NCBI RefSeq assembly: GCF_965363235.1
Contig: NC_134842.1
Coordinates: 6,289,112 to 6,353,111, forward strand
Source of the DNA: Mytilus galloprovincialis
Lineage: Eukaryota; Mollusca; Bivalvia; Mytilida; Mytilidae
Direction: 5' to 3'
DNA: 64,000 nt
A program made the position numbers and the translations under genes. The first letter of the stretch is position 1, and each line of letters starts with the position of its first letter. The notes beneath the pieces are model-generated. The model was not told the origin of the DNA, did no database searches, and was given only the letters and a program-made list of their open reading frames with translations. Below, in pieces: positions 42,966 to 57,600 of this stretch.

Positions 42966-44383
42966 CTTGTTAAAAGTAACGACACACAGTTTTATAATTA
43001 CACTGTTACATATGTGTACATCTACTTAATAGCCCCATTAATTTTTATTTCAATTATGAAAATTTAATGTTTTTTTCTTAATTTAAAATAAAGTGACAGA
43101 CATTTCATATTAATATTATACCTTACACTGACGTGTCCTACAAAATACAATATAACTTTAATTTCAAACTAGAGTGCATTCTTTCTCGGAAGTTTACTGG
43201 TACAAAACCAAAACCCTCTGATCTAAAGAACAGACAGTACGTTAAAAATGCCCTCTAATGTTGACGTTGATTTGTTATATTTGTTATAATTTACAGAAAA
43301 TTGTAAGAGGTTACATTTTAAGACATACATGTACTCCAACATTCCACATTTCCCATCAATTACAATTGATCCAACAGAAAACTGGTACCACCTTAGACTT
43401 AAAGATAAATGGACACGAACCTCAATGATTTTTTTTACTTTCAATGTCCCGCAAAAAGTACCCATAAATGGCAATTTAAGGGTGATTATCTACTACTAAA
43501 TACTTGTTGACAAAGGGCCACGAAAAAAAATTATAAGATAGACAATATTGTATTATATGATTGTAGGATGCTGAGAGCCACTTTTATCTATCATAATTGC
43601 AGTTTAAACGTCTTGTGTTCAAAGTGTGAAATTATTTATTTTAAACATTGTTAAATTCATTATATGTTTAAATTTGTGAAATATTAGAAGGTGCATAGTT
43701 CGATTATTTTCTTTTTATTTCCTGATATCTTATAATAAACAATTATGTGTTTTTGAAAAGGATAATTCATAGAGTGCATTATATAGCTTGCTGTTATTGT
43801 TTTATGACTTTTTGTTTTGATACCTTTCTGAAAAATGCCTTGGAACTTAAATTTGTTTGAAGGGTTTTAAGTTTACCTTTTTTTGTTTGTTCATACAATC
43901 AGAGCTTACAGTATTCCTTGTTAAAATAAAATAAAAACCTATATTTAAATATACAAATTACAATATACCCTTTAAAAGACAATGGAAGGTGGAGTAAACA
44001 TCTATAAATTGTCTGGCATTTCACCACGATTTAATGATTAATAATTGTGCTTCATATCTCAAGTGGCTAACTTATAATTGTGACACAATTATTGATAACT
44101 TACAGATTATTATGACACTGAGTTTACATTTGAAAAACACCACATGCATTTGTATTTCATATACCTATTTTACTATTTACTGTAAAACACAGAATTATTA
44201 CTCCATGATACAGTAAGAATTCAAATACTGTTGAATAATTAGAAATTTTCAGTACCTTCAATGTATTGTTCTATGGTATGACAGATCCTCTTGTCCGCTA
44301 GCAGAACGATATCTCATTTGACGAGATTACAGCGATATTTGTTGTATTGCCATTATTATTGTTGCGTTTGTAGGAACACATTA
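42966..44383. other. No convincing gene
   Basis: Mirror of about 28960-30600 without the left-only SINE. The 83-codon ORF at 43474-43223 has no motif. Confidence 0.35.
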
Positions 44384-44500
44384 CTTAAATGCTGATAATA
44401 GACAGGCCCAATTGATCATCTGCTTAATCAGTTGTATTACTTTATAATTCGTGTGTGGTTGATGTACATCACTTGCAGCAAATGTTTCCAAATAAGTCTC
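44384..44500. other. 117-bp right-arm-only segment
   Basis: Between ACACATTACT and AGTCTCCTCTTTAG the right arm carries AAATGCTGATAATAGACAGG ... and the left arm does not. No TIR or tail is visible, so a deletion on the left is as likely as an insertion. Confidence 0.5.
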
Positions 44501-44635
44501 CTCTTTAGATTTGACTTCAACCTTGTTAAACGAATGCATTGTTTTATAAAGGATTTAACGGCCTTGCTTCTGTGTTTCTATTTACAAGTTGGTGGTCAAT
44601 TACCGTCTAACAGATGCCAATTGCGTTTTTAAAAC

Positions 44636-44647
44636 AATGAATGGACA
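44636..44647. other. Empty target site of LINE B
   Basis: AATGAATGGACA once only. Flanks match both sides of LINE B in the left arm. Confidence 0.85.
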
Positions 44648-46156
44648 TTAGATCAACACCTCATCTAATTCGTCTTTAACTCAAACTCAAAGGTAAATGC
44701 CGTATTTCAATTATGGCGTGAAGACCTTGTTATCAACTTTCGTGGAGACATTAATGCACAAATTTTACAAAAAAAAAGGTTGAAGACCGACATAGAATTC
44801 AAATAAAGAAATGAACATCCAACCTTGAAAGTAAAAATGATGGTGACATCCAAATGACAAATGTAAAAAGAAAAATGATAAATTCAATTACGTCTTCTCA
44901 AGATAACATTAAAAACTAAAAACTGAGCTACACAAACCCTAACAAAAACCGGGATAAACTGTTTTTTTTTTTTGCTGCGAATGTGTTTTCCGATGATGTA
45001 TATCTTTGCTACTCTAAATATAACTTCGTGTTCTTATTTAACAAATTCACATTAGTCACAGAACATTGACACAAGAAATAATCAATCAATAAGTGTAGTG
45101 TCTAATACCCATAACACCCAATGGCAAAGTTGCTTCCAAGGAATTACATTGATTTCCCAGGGAAATAAAAACCGATAATTTCTCATGTAAAATAAACGTG
45201 GTTATTTCACTCCTTTGACGTCATACAACAGTATGCGTTGTTAAGACGCCAATTACGTCGGATCAAAACAAATTAAGAATGCGTAGAACAATATATAGAT
45301 CCTGACATTTTCTACGTTAATTTAATATAAAAAAGAGGTAATTTGCCAATGTAAGAAAAAGAATAACTAATTAAAGAATTCAAATTTCGAAAAATATTCA
45401 ACTACGCGCATTCGTGAATTAATGTGTTGTTCGGTCACTCATCTCTATGTGAATTCTTCGATGAGTTTTTCTATAAATAACCCTTATTTCTCATAATAAA
45501 GAAGACAGATTGAAGGAGTGATATCTTTATTCTTTTGAATTTCCTTTTCCTGAAATTAAACTGTATCAAAACTATAACCTTTTATTTCGTGTACATACCA
45601 TATGTAGTAATGAGATTAAAGCTAGACTTGCCTTTAAACTACTGATCAATTGTTAATAAACTTATCCGGTTGTTTCGTTAATAACTAAGTCAAGTTTAGA
45701 CATAACACAACTCAAGTATCATTACACTTACTACAACTAAACCACATGTATAGTTTGTCATTCTTATGAATGTTAATGTTATAGCACTAGATAAATATCA
45801 CTAAGTAGACTGTTAGACCGTGTGTGCATTATCGGAATAGATATGGGTTGGTGAAATTTGATTGATATTAAACTGTTATGTAGTTCATATAATAAATGGA
45901 GAATTATTATAAATTAGTAAGATTGCCACAAATTAACGTGACCTTAAATGGATATTGGAATTTAGTTCAAGAGACTTCTAATGTGTGTCGGATATTTATT
46001 TTTGCATTTTCACGTTTTCTGTAAGAGCCTTTCTGGTGATAGAAAATATAGAATTGAAGTGGTATTTTAATTTTTTAAAGAAATTATTGAAATTAAAAGG
46101 AGAATTCTTTAAAAAATTAGTCATCAAATGCAAGAATGTCATATTTTCTTTTGTGA
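44648..46156. other. Long gene-free stretch, right arm
   Basis: Mirror of about 21270-22759. ORFs at 44432 and 45985 are motif-free and AT-rich. Confidence 0.4.
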
Positions 46157-46757
46157 GACTATTAGTTACATAGTGTGCTAGTGACCTAATACGGTATATA
46201 TGGGGTCAGTAAATTCCATATGGGGTGAGAGCGAAACTCGAATCCCCATATGGAATTTACTGACCCCATATATACCGTATTACGTCACTAGCACACTATG
46301 TAACGAATTTATCTTACTGACTATCTTAACTTGTGAAATTAAGAATCGTGATTCTCAAAAGGAGCAAGTCTTCAATACTGTTAGCACTAAGAAAATACTT
46401 CCATTGATCCTACAAAAAAAGATGCCAACAATAACGACTTGTAAGGTTTAAATGTGTTTTATGAATTTATTTCAATCTTAATCATCAATTTCTTCGTCTG
46501 TTTGAACTTTTAAGATTTTTTCTCAGTACCGTTTTGTTTTTTTTTATAAAGGGACATAACACCATTAATAACCGTGTATGAAATAAGTCCCGCTCCCTTC
46601 TTACCTAATAAGGAATATAAAGGGACGTAACTCCACTACTAACCGTGTATGAGATAAGCCCCGCCTCCCTACTAACCTAATATCAAATATACACGGTTTG
46701 CACGCGGACGCTTTTAACAAATCATATTCCTGGAAATGTATAGGAGGTAAGATAAAA
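46157..46757. mobile_element. Foldback element FB, copy 2, right arm only
   Basis: About 600 bp absent from the left arm (left reads CTTTTGTAAGACAAGTTAA in reverse complement; here CTTTTGTGAGA ... GGTAAGATAAAAGTTAA). The imperfect flanking GTGAGA/GTAAGA may be the target duplication. The head is a 61-bp-arm hairpin; the tail has an internal partial duplication (AGGGACATAACACCATTAAT and AGGGACGTAACTCCACTACT, each followed by AACCGTGTATGA). No protein coding. Confidence 0.65.
46165..46304. repeat. Hairpin head of FB copy 2
   Basis: Arms 46165-46225 and 46244-46304 (61 bp, one C/G mismatch in GTGACCTAAT versus GTGACGTAAT) around an 18-nt loop. Ends GTTACATAGTGTGCTAG / CTAGCACACTATGTAAC. Confidence 0.9.
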
Positions 46758-48285
46758 GTTAATACATTTCATATTCAATTATAGTTGTCTCGAGCTCGAG
46801 CTCGCTTAGCTTAATTTGAGCTAGTAATAAAGCCAGATTTTTCGGGTAATTCTTGTACAAAGCAAGGAATATGGCAGCTGTATTTCAATTGTCACTATTA
46901 TTTGACAGCATTTGTTGTTGCTGTCTATTATGGGCATTTTCGTTTTTTAATTTGTCTCGAAATTCCGCAATTTTGTTAGATATATTTTTTTTGCAAAATA
47001 AAACTTAAGAATAACAATAACAACTCATTTTTATTTTTCTGAAATAATCAAATCATCTTTATTGTGCTAGATGCTGTTTAACAATTTCCTTAGCTAACAT
47101 CATTGGGCTAAGATTCCCTCTATATTATTTATCATATGTCCATCAAGAATATATAATAAAATATTATATAAATGTTAGTAAAATACCATTAAAAATAATA
47201 CATAATATAAATACACATCAATATAGATTGATTCATTCATTTTCTTTTTTTTTTTTTGCTTACAAATCGGAAAAAACGAGCTACGAAAAGCAATCCATAG
47301 AGTTGCGAAGATTAAATTCGAAATGCTCACTGACTTGATTTGATTTGATTTCTGAGTTGTTTGAACCTTGTGTATACATGTAGATCTGATTAATGTACTA
47401 TTTTTCGATATGATTAGCTTACCTGTAATTGGTTTCTTTTTGCAATAGGTTATAACATCATACTCTACATGCTGTATGTATAATTTCTCCTGAAATATCA
47501 AGATAAACAATTTCTCAATCTTGTATTTTAGATATATTGAAATTTGATTCGGATGTAATGAAAAGGCGTTTCTATGTTGTACATTGTATTGTTAGATTTG
47601 TTGGTTATTGTTCCTTAAATGTTTACTGTTCTTATATGTTTATTTATTAGTTGAAAATTGTCAATAGCAATTCACTTGTAAATTATGTTTACACTTAAAA
47701 AAAAATTGTGTAACCAAATCCTCAGATACATGTAGATTGATGCACTTAATTTCTATTGCATGAAAAAAGCTTATCATTGAATTTGTATTATTTGTTATGT
47801 CTTATATCTTCTTATCATATTTTTTAAATATTATATTCAAACTTGACTTCGTGAAAAAAATGTGTATTTACGATATTAAGTAGTTTTTTAAGTAAGAATA
47901 TTTTCAAATTCTTTTACCAATCAAGTCAGTCTCGGTAACTTAAATGTGAAGAAAATGGATAAGGGATGCAAGAAATGCTTTTACCAGAAATATGTTCATA
48001 CCAGATCATTTTATTTCTTGTCATATTTCTTAGATATGTATTTTTTTCAATCAGTTATAACACAGAAGTTAAAATAATAGGCTATGTTTCTAAAATAAAA
48101 GAAAACGTCCATATTTACAAAGTTGTCAGCATGATAAATTTGATACCAAAAAGCAACAACTCTGTATTTAACTTTTTTATATTATCACCTACATGTACCT
48201 ATAATTTAAAGTTAAACCTATTTAGATTGGTTCAAGTCATCTTTATTGATAATTTGAACACAGACTGATTGAAAAATGTGATATT
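46758..48285. other. No convincing gene, right arm
   Basis: Mirror of about 19735-21260. The 111- and 100-codon frames are mirrored ORFs without motifs. Confidence 0.35.
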
Positions 48286-48555
48286 TTGCCTGATAATAGT
48301 CCAACATGGATAAAATTGGTTAGAAATTGGAAAATCATCAATATTGAAGAAAATGAATTTCACCAGCACATAATTTTTTTGTTGCACCAATTATTATTTT
48401 ACTGTCGTATAAACCCAAACTTCAGGTTAAGAACACAAAGATTATTTCTAGAAATGTTTGGCTCCTCAGAGGAGTACATCCGTAAGACGATTGATAATGT
48501 AAGATTGTTTCGACTTTCCGTCTTTAATTTGCAATGGCGGTCGGTCTTTTTGTGA
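48286..48555 (+). other. Uncertain 89-codon ORF, right copy
   Basis: Mirror of 19734-19465 with replacements H2P, N28H and V46F. No motif. See the left entry. Confidence 0.2.
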
Positions 48556-49689
48556 ATTCCTTTTCACTGACATCATTAAAGAGAAATTGTTTCAATGACT
48601 ACATGTAATGGTTATTCATTTCTCAATGTTTTGTTGCAAGTATGTCAGGTAAGGATTTTTTCAAGATAAATTGCAAACAAAACAAAAACTTGAAATTGTC
48701 TTGGTACAAAATTATCATATATGTTTGTTATATTTTACAAAACGACAGGATAACCTATTTTCGACATTAAGATGTGCAATATCACTGATTCATAAAAAAA
48801 ATCAGGACAATATAACTCAAGCATAATTCTGCTAATCACGTTAAAGTATATTTATGTATGTATTTTCAAGGCGATAAATATTAAAATATCAAAATATATT
48901 TTTCGAATGAAAAAAAAACGATGAAATCCCTTAATTCTTATTTGATAATATTAACTAATGGTTCAAACATAAAAGGTTATTTTTTTACTGCATGTATTGG
49001 TACAATTTAACCTATAGGACCAGCAGATTAGTCACCAAACACATGAAATGAACATATGTTCTGCGTATGAAACATGTAAGCACATGATCAATAAAAATAT
49101 CTTCATAATGCATTTTTATCTCTAAAACCATAAATTGAGTCAATGAAGAAACGTAAACAATGAAACACGAGCCTTTTATACACGTATATATTTTCATATT
49201 TCCATATTTATGAAATTCCATAATATTATCGTATTTCCTATGTTTACAGTAATGAACTTACGACAAATAGAGAATAAAAGTGTCATGACTTGAGAGAGCC
49301 ACATACAGAAGTTAGCAGGGTTTAACATGTTTATGAATCATCCATCTAATGTTGGAGAGTAGTGTAGCAGCACTGTATTAGACCAAAATATAAAACATCG
49401 GTGGCTTGTCTAAATTATTTGTCTATAGATATTACGAAGTTTATCAAAAACAACTTGCATTAAAACGACAGACACAAATGAACGATACTAGAATACTTGC
49501 AGTTACTGAGAGTTGGTTCACAGCCAATAAAAACTTAAGAATGTTTGTCCAATCGATTTATAATTGATTACTCTGTTCTGTGTAAACAATTTCAACTGAT
49601 TTCTTTATAAAATATTTCATTACTTTTCGATTATTGTCAATATATGCTATCAAATAATGAAGAAAATTTAAAGACAATTACGTTGCTCA
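48556..49689. other. No gene recognised
   Basis: Mirror of 18331-19464. Confidence 0.35.
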
Positions 49690-51043
49690 ACTTATATAAC
49701 TCCAAAGTCATTGTTAAACTGCTTATTACAAAGATGGCATAAATCAGATGTGGATACTAAAAAAATCTAAAGATCTTTACGATGTACATACAATAAGACT
49801 CTCTCATCTTGCGATTATTATAGTATTACAACATTTGACATTTCTACACTTTAAACAAGTTTTCCCATTCCAAACTAAAAATCAAATTGAAAGAATGGAT
49901 ATAACTTTGTTACATTTAAAATAATGGCGACCTTAGATACAAATATCTTGTCTTGGGGAAAGATACATCATCCTTTGTAAAGAACCACTCAGATTCAAAC
50001 AAAACATTCTCTGAAGCTGACATTATCAAGATGCTTGATTTCTTGATTGACAACATATTTGTTACGTTTTTCAACAGATTGTCGGAATTCTAATGGGAAC
50101 CAATTGTGCCCCTCTTCTTGCCGACTTGTTTCTTTATTATTATGAGGCTGACAGGAATTTCTTAGGAAAAATGATAAGAATTTAGCAATATCCTTTAACT
50201 TTACGTTCCGCTATATAGATGCTGTTCTCTCACTAAATAATACAAAATTGGGTGAGTATGTTTAACGAATCTATCCCATCGAACTACATGTAGAGATAAG
50301 GGATACTACAGTTACAGTTAATTTTGCCTCATATTTTGACTTACATCTAGAAAATGACAATGAGGGTCGGTTGAAAACAAAACTTTACGACAAATAAAGG
50401 CAACAGTAGTATACCGCTGAAATTCATAAATCGATTGAGAAAAAAAAAAACAAATCTGGGTTACAAACTAAAACTGAGGAAAACGCATCAAATATTAGAA
50501 GATAACTACGACACAACATAAACATAACATCAAAATGTAACACACACGGAAACGAACTATAATAAAACAATGGCCATTTTCCTAACTTGGTGCAGGACAT
50601 TTATTAGAAAAAAAAAATGGTGGGTTGAACGTGGTTTCGTGGCATGTCAAAAATCTCGCTTTTACGACAATCTTAAATATAATATTAAAATGATAATATT
50701 AAAAAGATAACATTAAAAAGATATCATTAAAATGATAACATTACATGACAAAAGAGATGATTTCAGCTTCTTAATTGTGAACTTTCCTTTTCTATATAGT
50801 AACATCCCAGCAGCGCCTGGAAACGGAGAACATATCTCCAAATTGATACGATATTCCCGGACTTGTGTTTCCTATCGTGATGTCCTTGAACGAGGATTGA
50901 TGCTCACATGGAAGCTATTAATCCAAGAGTTCCGAATGGTGAAGTTGAAATCTTCCCTTCGTAAATTTTACGGACACGATTTTATTGACCGTTATGGAAT
51001 AACCGTTTCACAGATGATATCGGATATGTTCCATATGTCGTAA
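49690..51043 (+). pseudogene. Decayed reverse transcriptase, right copy
   Basis: Mirror of 16966-18330 with the same stops. MGTNCAPLLADLF lies at about 50096-50135, FRYIDAVLS at about 50207-50232, and the open 103-codon tail at 50732-51043 (PRNGE here PGNGE; LNQEF here LIQEF). Confidence 0.7.
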
Positions 51044-51739
51044 CTACAATACCCGTTCCTTTTCACGAATGTGACCTACTTACTGTTTAGACATGGCGTT
51101 GTCAGATGATTTTTAATCTATGAGTTTTCTCCATAGTTTGCAAATGTTTTCTGTCATATTAATAACGTTTTATATTTACTAATTATAAACAGGTATATTT
51201 GAATATAATGTATTGCAGTGTGAGAGGTTCCTCTGAGAAAAAAAAAAAGAAAAATTAGTTCAGCTATTTTAAAAGATGGAAATTTCAGGTTATACAACTG
51301 TCAATGGAGAATAAGAAAGTACCTAGGCCAATAATATGTAATCAATCTATCACTTGATTAGACATAATTGAAATAAAAACAAAAGCTGTATCTCATTGAT
51401 TACAAATCTATGATCATCTAATAAGTAGAGACACGAATGTTGTTGAGAAGTCTGTGTTCTTTATTGAAATTCATAAACAATATACATTTTTAGTGTCAGA
51501 AAGTGAAACATGTAATTATTACCGAACAAAAACTTTAATGCATTGGTTCATTGTCAAAAGGGTTTTATATGCCTTCTTAACTTTGATATAATAAGATGAT
51601 GAAAAATCAACTCTTGATCTAAATTATAAGCTAAAATTATAACTTTTGTTGAAAATTATGCTTTAAGAAATTTTATTACAATTAAGCTTACTACTTCAAT
51701 TTCGTACAGAACTTAACTTACTACACGCGACTGCAAGCT
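51044..51739. other. No gene recognised
   Basis: Mirror of 16271-16965. Confidence 0.4.
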
Positions 51740-52145
51740 GTGTATGTCTATGGGATAGTGACACATTATTTTAAAGTTTTTATTTCAATTTACAACGGAA
51801 CAATCATCTCATTTGTAAGTATCATCAGGAAGGGTATACTTAAAGATGAACATCATTCCCATAGTGTTAGAAAATCTATACTTAACACAGGAAACATTTT
51901 CGGTTTGCAGGAATGTTATCAAATTTCTCATTTTTTTATGTACCATAAGGATTGGTAGTTTAACATCAGTCAGCATCTAATTGTTTGATTTTAAATAGTG
52001 ACGGATGTCCTTGAAAGCTTTCAACATAATTTAATTATGAACTGAAAAACATCTCGATTGTAATTATCCACAGGAAGCATACACTAAAAGATGAATAGCA
52101 AACCAATAGTGTTGGAAAATTTATACGTTAACAGAAAAAAAAGTC
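51740..52145 (-). repeat. R245 repeats, right copy
   Basis: Mirror of 15870-16270, two units about 245 bp apart. Confidence 0.6.
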
Positions 52146-52490
52146 TTGATTACTATTAGAAGAAATGTTTTCAAAATAAAGTGAACACAATAAGTGTTAG
52201 GCTAAACAGATTTAGAGGTTAAGCCTAATACATTGAAAACATCCACCACCACACAAATAAGAAATAATTAGTAATTCTGCGAGATAAATAATAGCAAGTT
52301 ATTAAGACATAATGTAAAACAACAATAAGGTTAGAACTACGGGATGACTTGTATAAGGATCCTACCTCCCTTGAATTGTAATGGCAGCCTCCAGTGAGCG
52401 CCGGTAAAAATCTGAATTGCTTCGGAATTTGACGATTGTATCCAAAGTAATATAGTTATTTAATGAAATGAAGTAGTAATAACACTTATT
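52146..52490. other. No gene; possible LINE A 5' region
   Basis: Mirror of about 15519-15865. Contains AATGGCAGCCTCCAGTGAGC. Confidence 0.35.
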
Positions 52491-54533
52491 AACGATCAGG
52501 ACCCAAAGGCAAGCGTTCTCTTACTGAAGAAAGTGATACACATTTGTATGATGAGGCAGCACACATGATAGCATTTCGTATTCCTCATCCAAAGCTAGCA
52601 ACTTGGATCAAAAGTCTATCGCTATTGTATTATGAACACTGTGGTAAATCGTCTGATTATGTTGTGAGTTGGTTCGATGACCCTGAAAACTGGTCTACAA
52701 AGAATTCTGGAAATAAATCCATCTGTGTAGAAATATCAACAAAAGCAGATGTTGACTCTTTATTGTACAAAATCACCCTATTTGTAAACACAGGCTTAGT
52801 GCAAGTGCAAGGATATCATAAAGATACTTTTGTAGATAAAGATTTCCCAGTCCTTGTTAAGCTGGTTAACATAATTTATATGGCAACTAATACAGACGAA
52901 TCTGGGTCATGTAAAATAAACACAACCCAAAGTGGAAGTGCAACTGACTTAAGTGAACAAACAAATATTAAACAAATGTCAACATTGATTGACAATAATA
53001 ATAACAAAGATTTAGCATCTCATAACGACAGGACAGTTTCCAAAGACAAATCAGGTCAGGTGCATGAAACAAACGATATAAGTCAGTCAGATATGAATGT
53101 TGCACATTTTCAACCCGACCAGATGTTTAGTAGGATGGAGGCCAGATTCACATTGGCGCTTGGCAAAATTTTTATGCAGCAATCTGATTTATTCAATTCG
53201 AAATTTCAATTGATGGAGCATTATTACAAACAATCTATAGAAACAAACAACAATTTTAAAATGTTGCAAGATACTATCACTACCATACTTAAACCTACAA
53301 GTGATAATGACAAACTCGCTGCTCGTATAGTCTCTCTTGAAAAAGAAAATATCATCTTAAAGTCATCTGTTAATGAATTTAAAAACACATCTGCCATTAA
53401 TATTGAATGTTGGAAATCTAAAATTGAAACTCAAAAGTCCCAAATGGAGCTAAAATCTCAGGACACAAGAATTAAAGACCTACAAAGTGGCATTTCTGAT
53501 CTACAAACTAAGCTAAACAATAATATCAGTAAAATTGAAGAGATGGCTTCAGCTTATAATTCAGTATCTGAAAATTTGAAACATAAAGAAGATGAAGTAC
53601 TTAGTCTAAAATTACATTTGAGTCAAGACAATACAAACGATTTTCAGGAAGTGAAACTAAAACATCCTAAAACAAGAAATACAAAACATGTTGTTCTAAT
53701 TGGTACACCCAACATTAAGGGGATTGACCCAAATAAACTTTCGTCCAAATACTCTGCAGAAAAACATGAGGCATTCACATTAGAGCAAACTGATCATGTT
53801 ATATAGGAACTAGAAGTTACACCGGATATTTTAGTTTTGCATTCTTTATCAAATGCTGTTCGATCTACCCCAAATGAAAAGAGCATTGAATATCTACATA
53901 CAATCATTGATAGTGCTAAAGAGAAATTTAATGATACCAAAATAGTAATTTCTCTCCAAACTCCAAGACCCGACGAGGAGTCCTTAAATAATAAGGTACA
54001 AATTTTGAGTTTAATGGCAAAGGAAGATCTCAGGAATGAACCAAATGTAGAGATATGCGACAACAGTAATATGGCATTTAAAGGGAGTGCTCTCCAAAAA
54101 TATTTGGATCCCAAAGACAATTATCATCTTTCGTTAAATGGCACTAAAATGTTGGCATCTAACATTAGAGACACAATAGACCGGATTCTTGGCCTCCCCC
54201 CGAGAACTCTCATGAAACGTAACGTTAACAAATACAATTATACACCGCCTAGAGGCAAACGTGACAATACAAATGATTTTTTTGCCAGATGATGATTCAC
54301 AACAGTATATGTACAACAGAGGCCGAGGCCAGAGATATAGAGGCGGAAGAGGGAACAATCATCAGTTTCGAGGCAATCGCGGTTATCACCGCAGGGGATA
54401 TTACAATTTAAAGGCAAAGCAACTTTTTTGCGTTAATTTCTGCCAAATATATACAATAATTTATATTGTATTGTATTGTATTATTAATTTGAATTTAGTT
54501 TTGAACTTAACATATCTGTTTGGGAATTTTTAA
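52491..54533 (+). pseudogene. LINE A ORF1 (SGNH-like, RG tail), right copy
   Basis: The frame opens after a stop at about 52487 with RSGPKGKRSLTEE; no ATG precedes the conserved block, so the start is unresolved. N-terminal block to about residue 130, coiled coil (about 53270-53640), esterase-like domain from HVVLIGTPNIKGI to DNYHLSLNGTKML (53685-54160), TAG stop at 53804-53806 inside it, then a frame change and the tail RGRGQRYRGGRG / FRGNRGYHRRG (about 54318-54405). The nucleophile serine is replaced by Pro in both arms, so the change predates duplication. Confidence 0.72.
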
Positions 54534-54669
54534 TTTTTTTGTGTGTGTTTATATTTCGTATAACATCTTGTGAATTACACAAGGTTTATTTTATTTTTTT
54601 CTCCCAAATTACTTGAATATTTTAGTACACATTATAACAACACTATTTCTTAAACATTAAATTGAAGTA

Positions 54670-57600
54670 ATGAATAAGCACAAGAATATTCTATTATCTA
54701 ATTTATCTTTTTGTGTTTGGAATGTTGGGGGCTTAATTTCTAAATCCTACAATAATTACATGACCCCTCATTTCTAAAACAGATCATTCATTATGATATT
54801 ATACTATTGACAAAAACACATTTGGGATATAACACCCCTATTAGTGTTCAGGGATACAATTTTTTCCCAGTTTGTAGAGTACAGTCCTCTAATTCAAGAT
54901 TTTATGGGGCCTTGTTATACTAATAAAGAATATTATCTGTCCAGGCATAAACATTTTGCAAAATACCAGTAAAGATTATCAGTGGATTAAACTGAATAAG
55001 AATTTTTTAATCTAACAAATGATATATATCTGTGTCTAGCCCATATAATTCCAAGTATGTCAAGTTATTTACATCAGTCTGATGATGATGTAATAGATAG
55101 TATTGAAAGGGATATGACATGCACTTATAAACAGTTAGGAGATATTATATTATGTGGTGATTTAAATGTTCGGTCAGGACCAGAGCCAGACTTTATACAA
55201 AATGATGTTTATGATACTCATTTACCTATATATAATGATTATGATTGTGATACTATTCAAGATGTAAGACATAGTTATGATAGTAAGGTTGATGTAAGAG
55301 GTAGACAGTTATTAGATTTATGTTTATCTACAAAAATGAGAATTTTAAATGGAAGAGTATTGGGAGATTTGTTTGGTAAATTTACATGCCATAAACCCAC
55401 AGGATCAGATTATGTTATAGTTTCAGAGGCACTTTTACCTAAAATTTTATCTTTCAAAATATCAGATTTCATCCCAAATTTTTCATTGTCATTGTAAGTT
55501 GTCTTTTGGAATTTTAGCAACTTATTTTTCACATTTATCTATTAATAAATTTAAAATGAATGCATTTCCAGGTGGTTATAAGTGGACAAAATCATCAACA
55601 AGTCAATTTCAAGATGCACTTTGCCACCCTGTTTGAAAATCTCTTTTAAATAATTTCATGAATCATGAATATGACAATGAAGATTCAGAGAGAGCAGTTC
55701 CTGATTTTTTAAACATAATAAATGTTGCTGCTACAAAGGCAAATATTTTTCGCCATAAATCATCTAAAAAAAGAAAACCTAATTGTAAATGGTTTGATTC
55801 TGATATAGGTGTAAAGAGGAAAATTCTAGTATCTAAAGGAGAATTATTGTAAAAATTTCCGTATGATCGTATTGTCAGAGGTTCATATTATAAATGCTAC
55901 AGAGAGTATAATAAATTGCGTAAATATAAAATGCGCACATTTAAACAGTCCATCCTGAAAAGCCTTGGCAATTTAAGAGATTCTGATCCAAAACAATACT
56001 GGAAACTTATAATATTAATTCTTTAAAGGAGTCTACAGATGATAGTAAAGGAAAGTCAGTAGAACCAGAAGTCTGGTTTAATCATTTTTCAGATTTGAAT
56101 AAATCTCCTTCAATTAGTGAGACAAGAATTAAAGAAATTAACTCTAAAATAGAAAATATGGAAAAAAATAAAACTTTTTGTGAATTAGATTATAGATTCT
56201 CTACTAAAGAAATATTTGAATCAATATCTAAACTCAAAAGTGGTAAAGCCCCAGGTTGTGGATGGTATACATGTACCTAATGAGATGCTAAAGGCAGGAA
56301 GTTTAGTTCTAAATCCTTAAATTCAGAAACTGTTTAATCATGTTTTTTCATCTGGTATTTATCCAATGCAGTGGTCATCAGTCTATTTATCTGCTGTTTT
56401 TAAGTCTGGTGATCCAAGTAAACCAGATAATTATCGTGGCATTGCCATTAACTCTTGTGTTGGCAAATTGTTTAACTCTGTTTTAAAATTGATAATGAAA
56501 TGACTCCATGTTTTAAATCATTTATAGGGGTTAGACAAGGTGATGTTTTAAGCCCAAATATTTTTTAAATATTTATCAATGATCAACCTGACAAGTTTTT
56601 ATCTTGTCCTGATCCAGTAAATATTAATAACCGTAGAGTAGATTGTCTTATGTATGCTGATGATGTAGTAATTTTTTCAGAAACACAGGAAGGCTTGCAA
56701 AAGAGGATTAATATGTTGCATGAATATTGTTTAGAATGGTGTTTTGATGTAAATTTAAAAAAGACAAAAAGTGTAATTATTAACAAGCCAGGAAAATTTT
56801 TAAAATGCTGTTTACATTTTGGAGGTAAAGAGATCGAAAGTGCAAAATTATATAGATATCTTGGAATCACATTTACATCTAGTGGTATATTTAAGCAGTG
56901 TAAAGATGAATTATACAACAAATCTTTAAAAGCTTGTTTTAAGCTACAGAGATGCTTGTCATCATCTAACCCTAGTATTGCCACTTTTTTACATCTTTAT
57001 GATCATACAATTAAACCCATACTATTATATGGCAGTGAAATATGGGGAATGTTTAGAACGGATTCAGCTGCTTGTAAAAAAGATAATGATTATATATTAG
57101 AAAAAGTCTTTGGTCAGGATTCTTCTGAAAAAGCTCATACCAAATTTATGAAATATATTCTTGTTGTAAACAGAAAGTCAAGTAATATAGCTGTAATGTC
57201 AGAGCTTGGTAAATTTCCTATGTATTTTACTATAATTTTATCAATGTTAAAATATTGTCATAGACTGGAACATTTGAAAGAAGGATTATTATTTGATGCA
57301 TTTATATGTTGTAAACAGTTACATAGCTCTAATGTAAATACATGGTATTCTAGTATAGATTATATTCAGAGAGAGATTGAATTACCAAATTTTGACCAAT
57401 CAATTGGTTCTTTATGTCAGTATGTTAAAAATAAACTATGTAAAAGTTATTTCACATTTTGGAATAAACTTAAGTATCAAACAATAAACTCCCAAAACGT
57501 GAATCTTGGTACTTATTTTTCTATAAAAAATTGTTTTAAAAAAGAAAAATATTTAGAATTGCAGGACTTCAAAAAAGGACAGTCAATTTGTAAATTAAGA

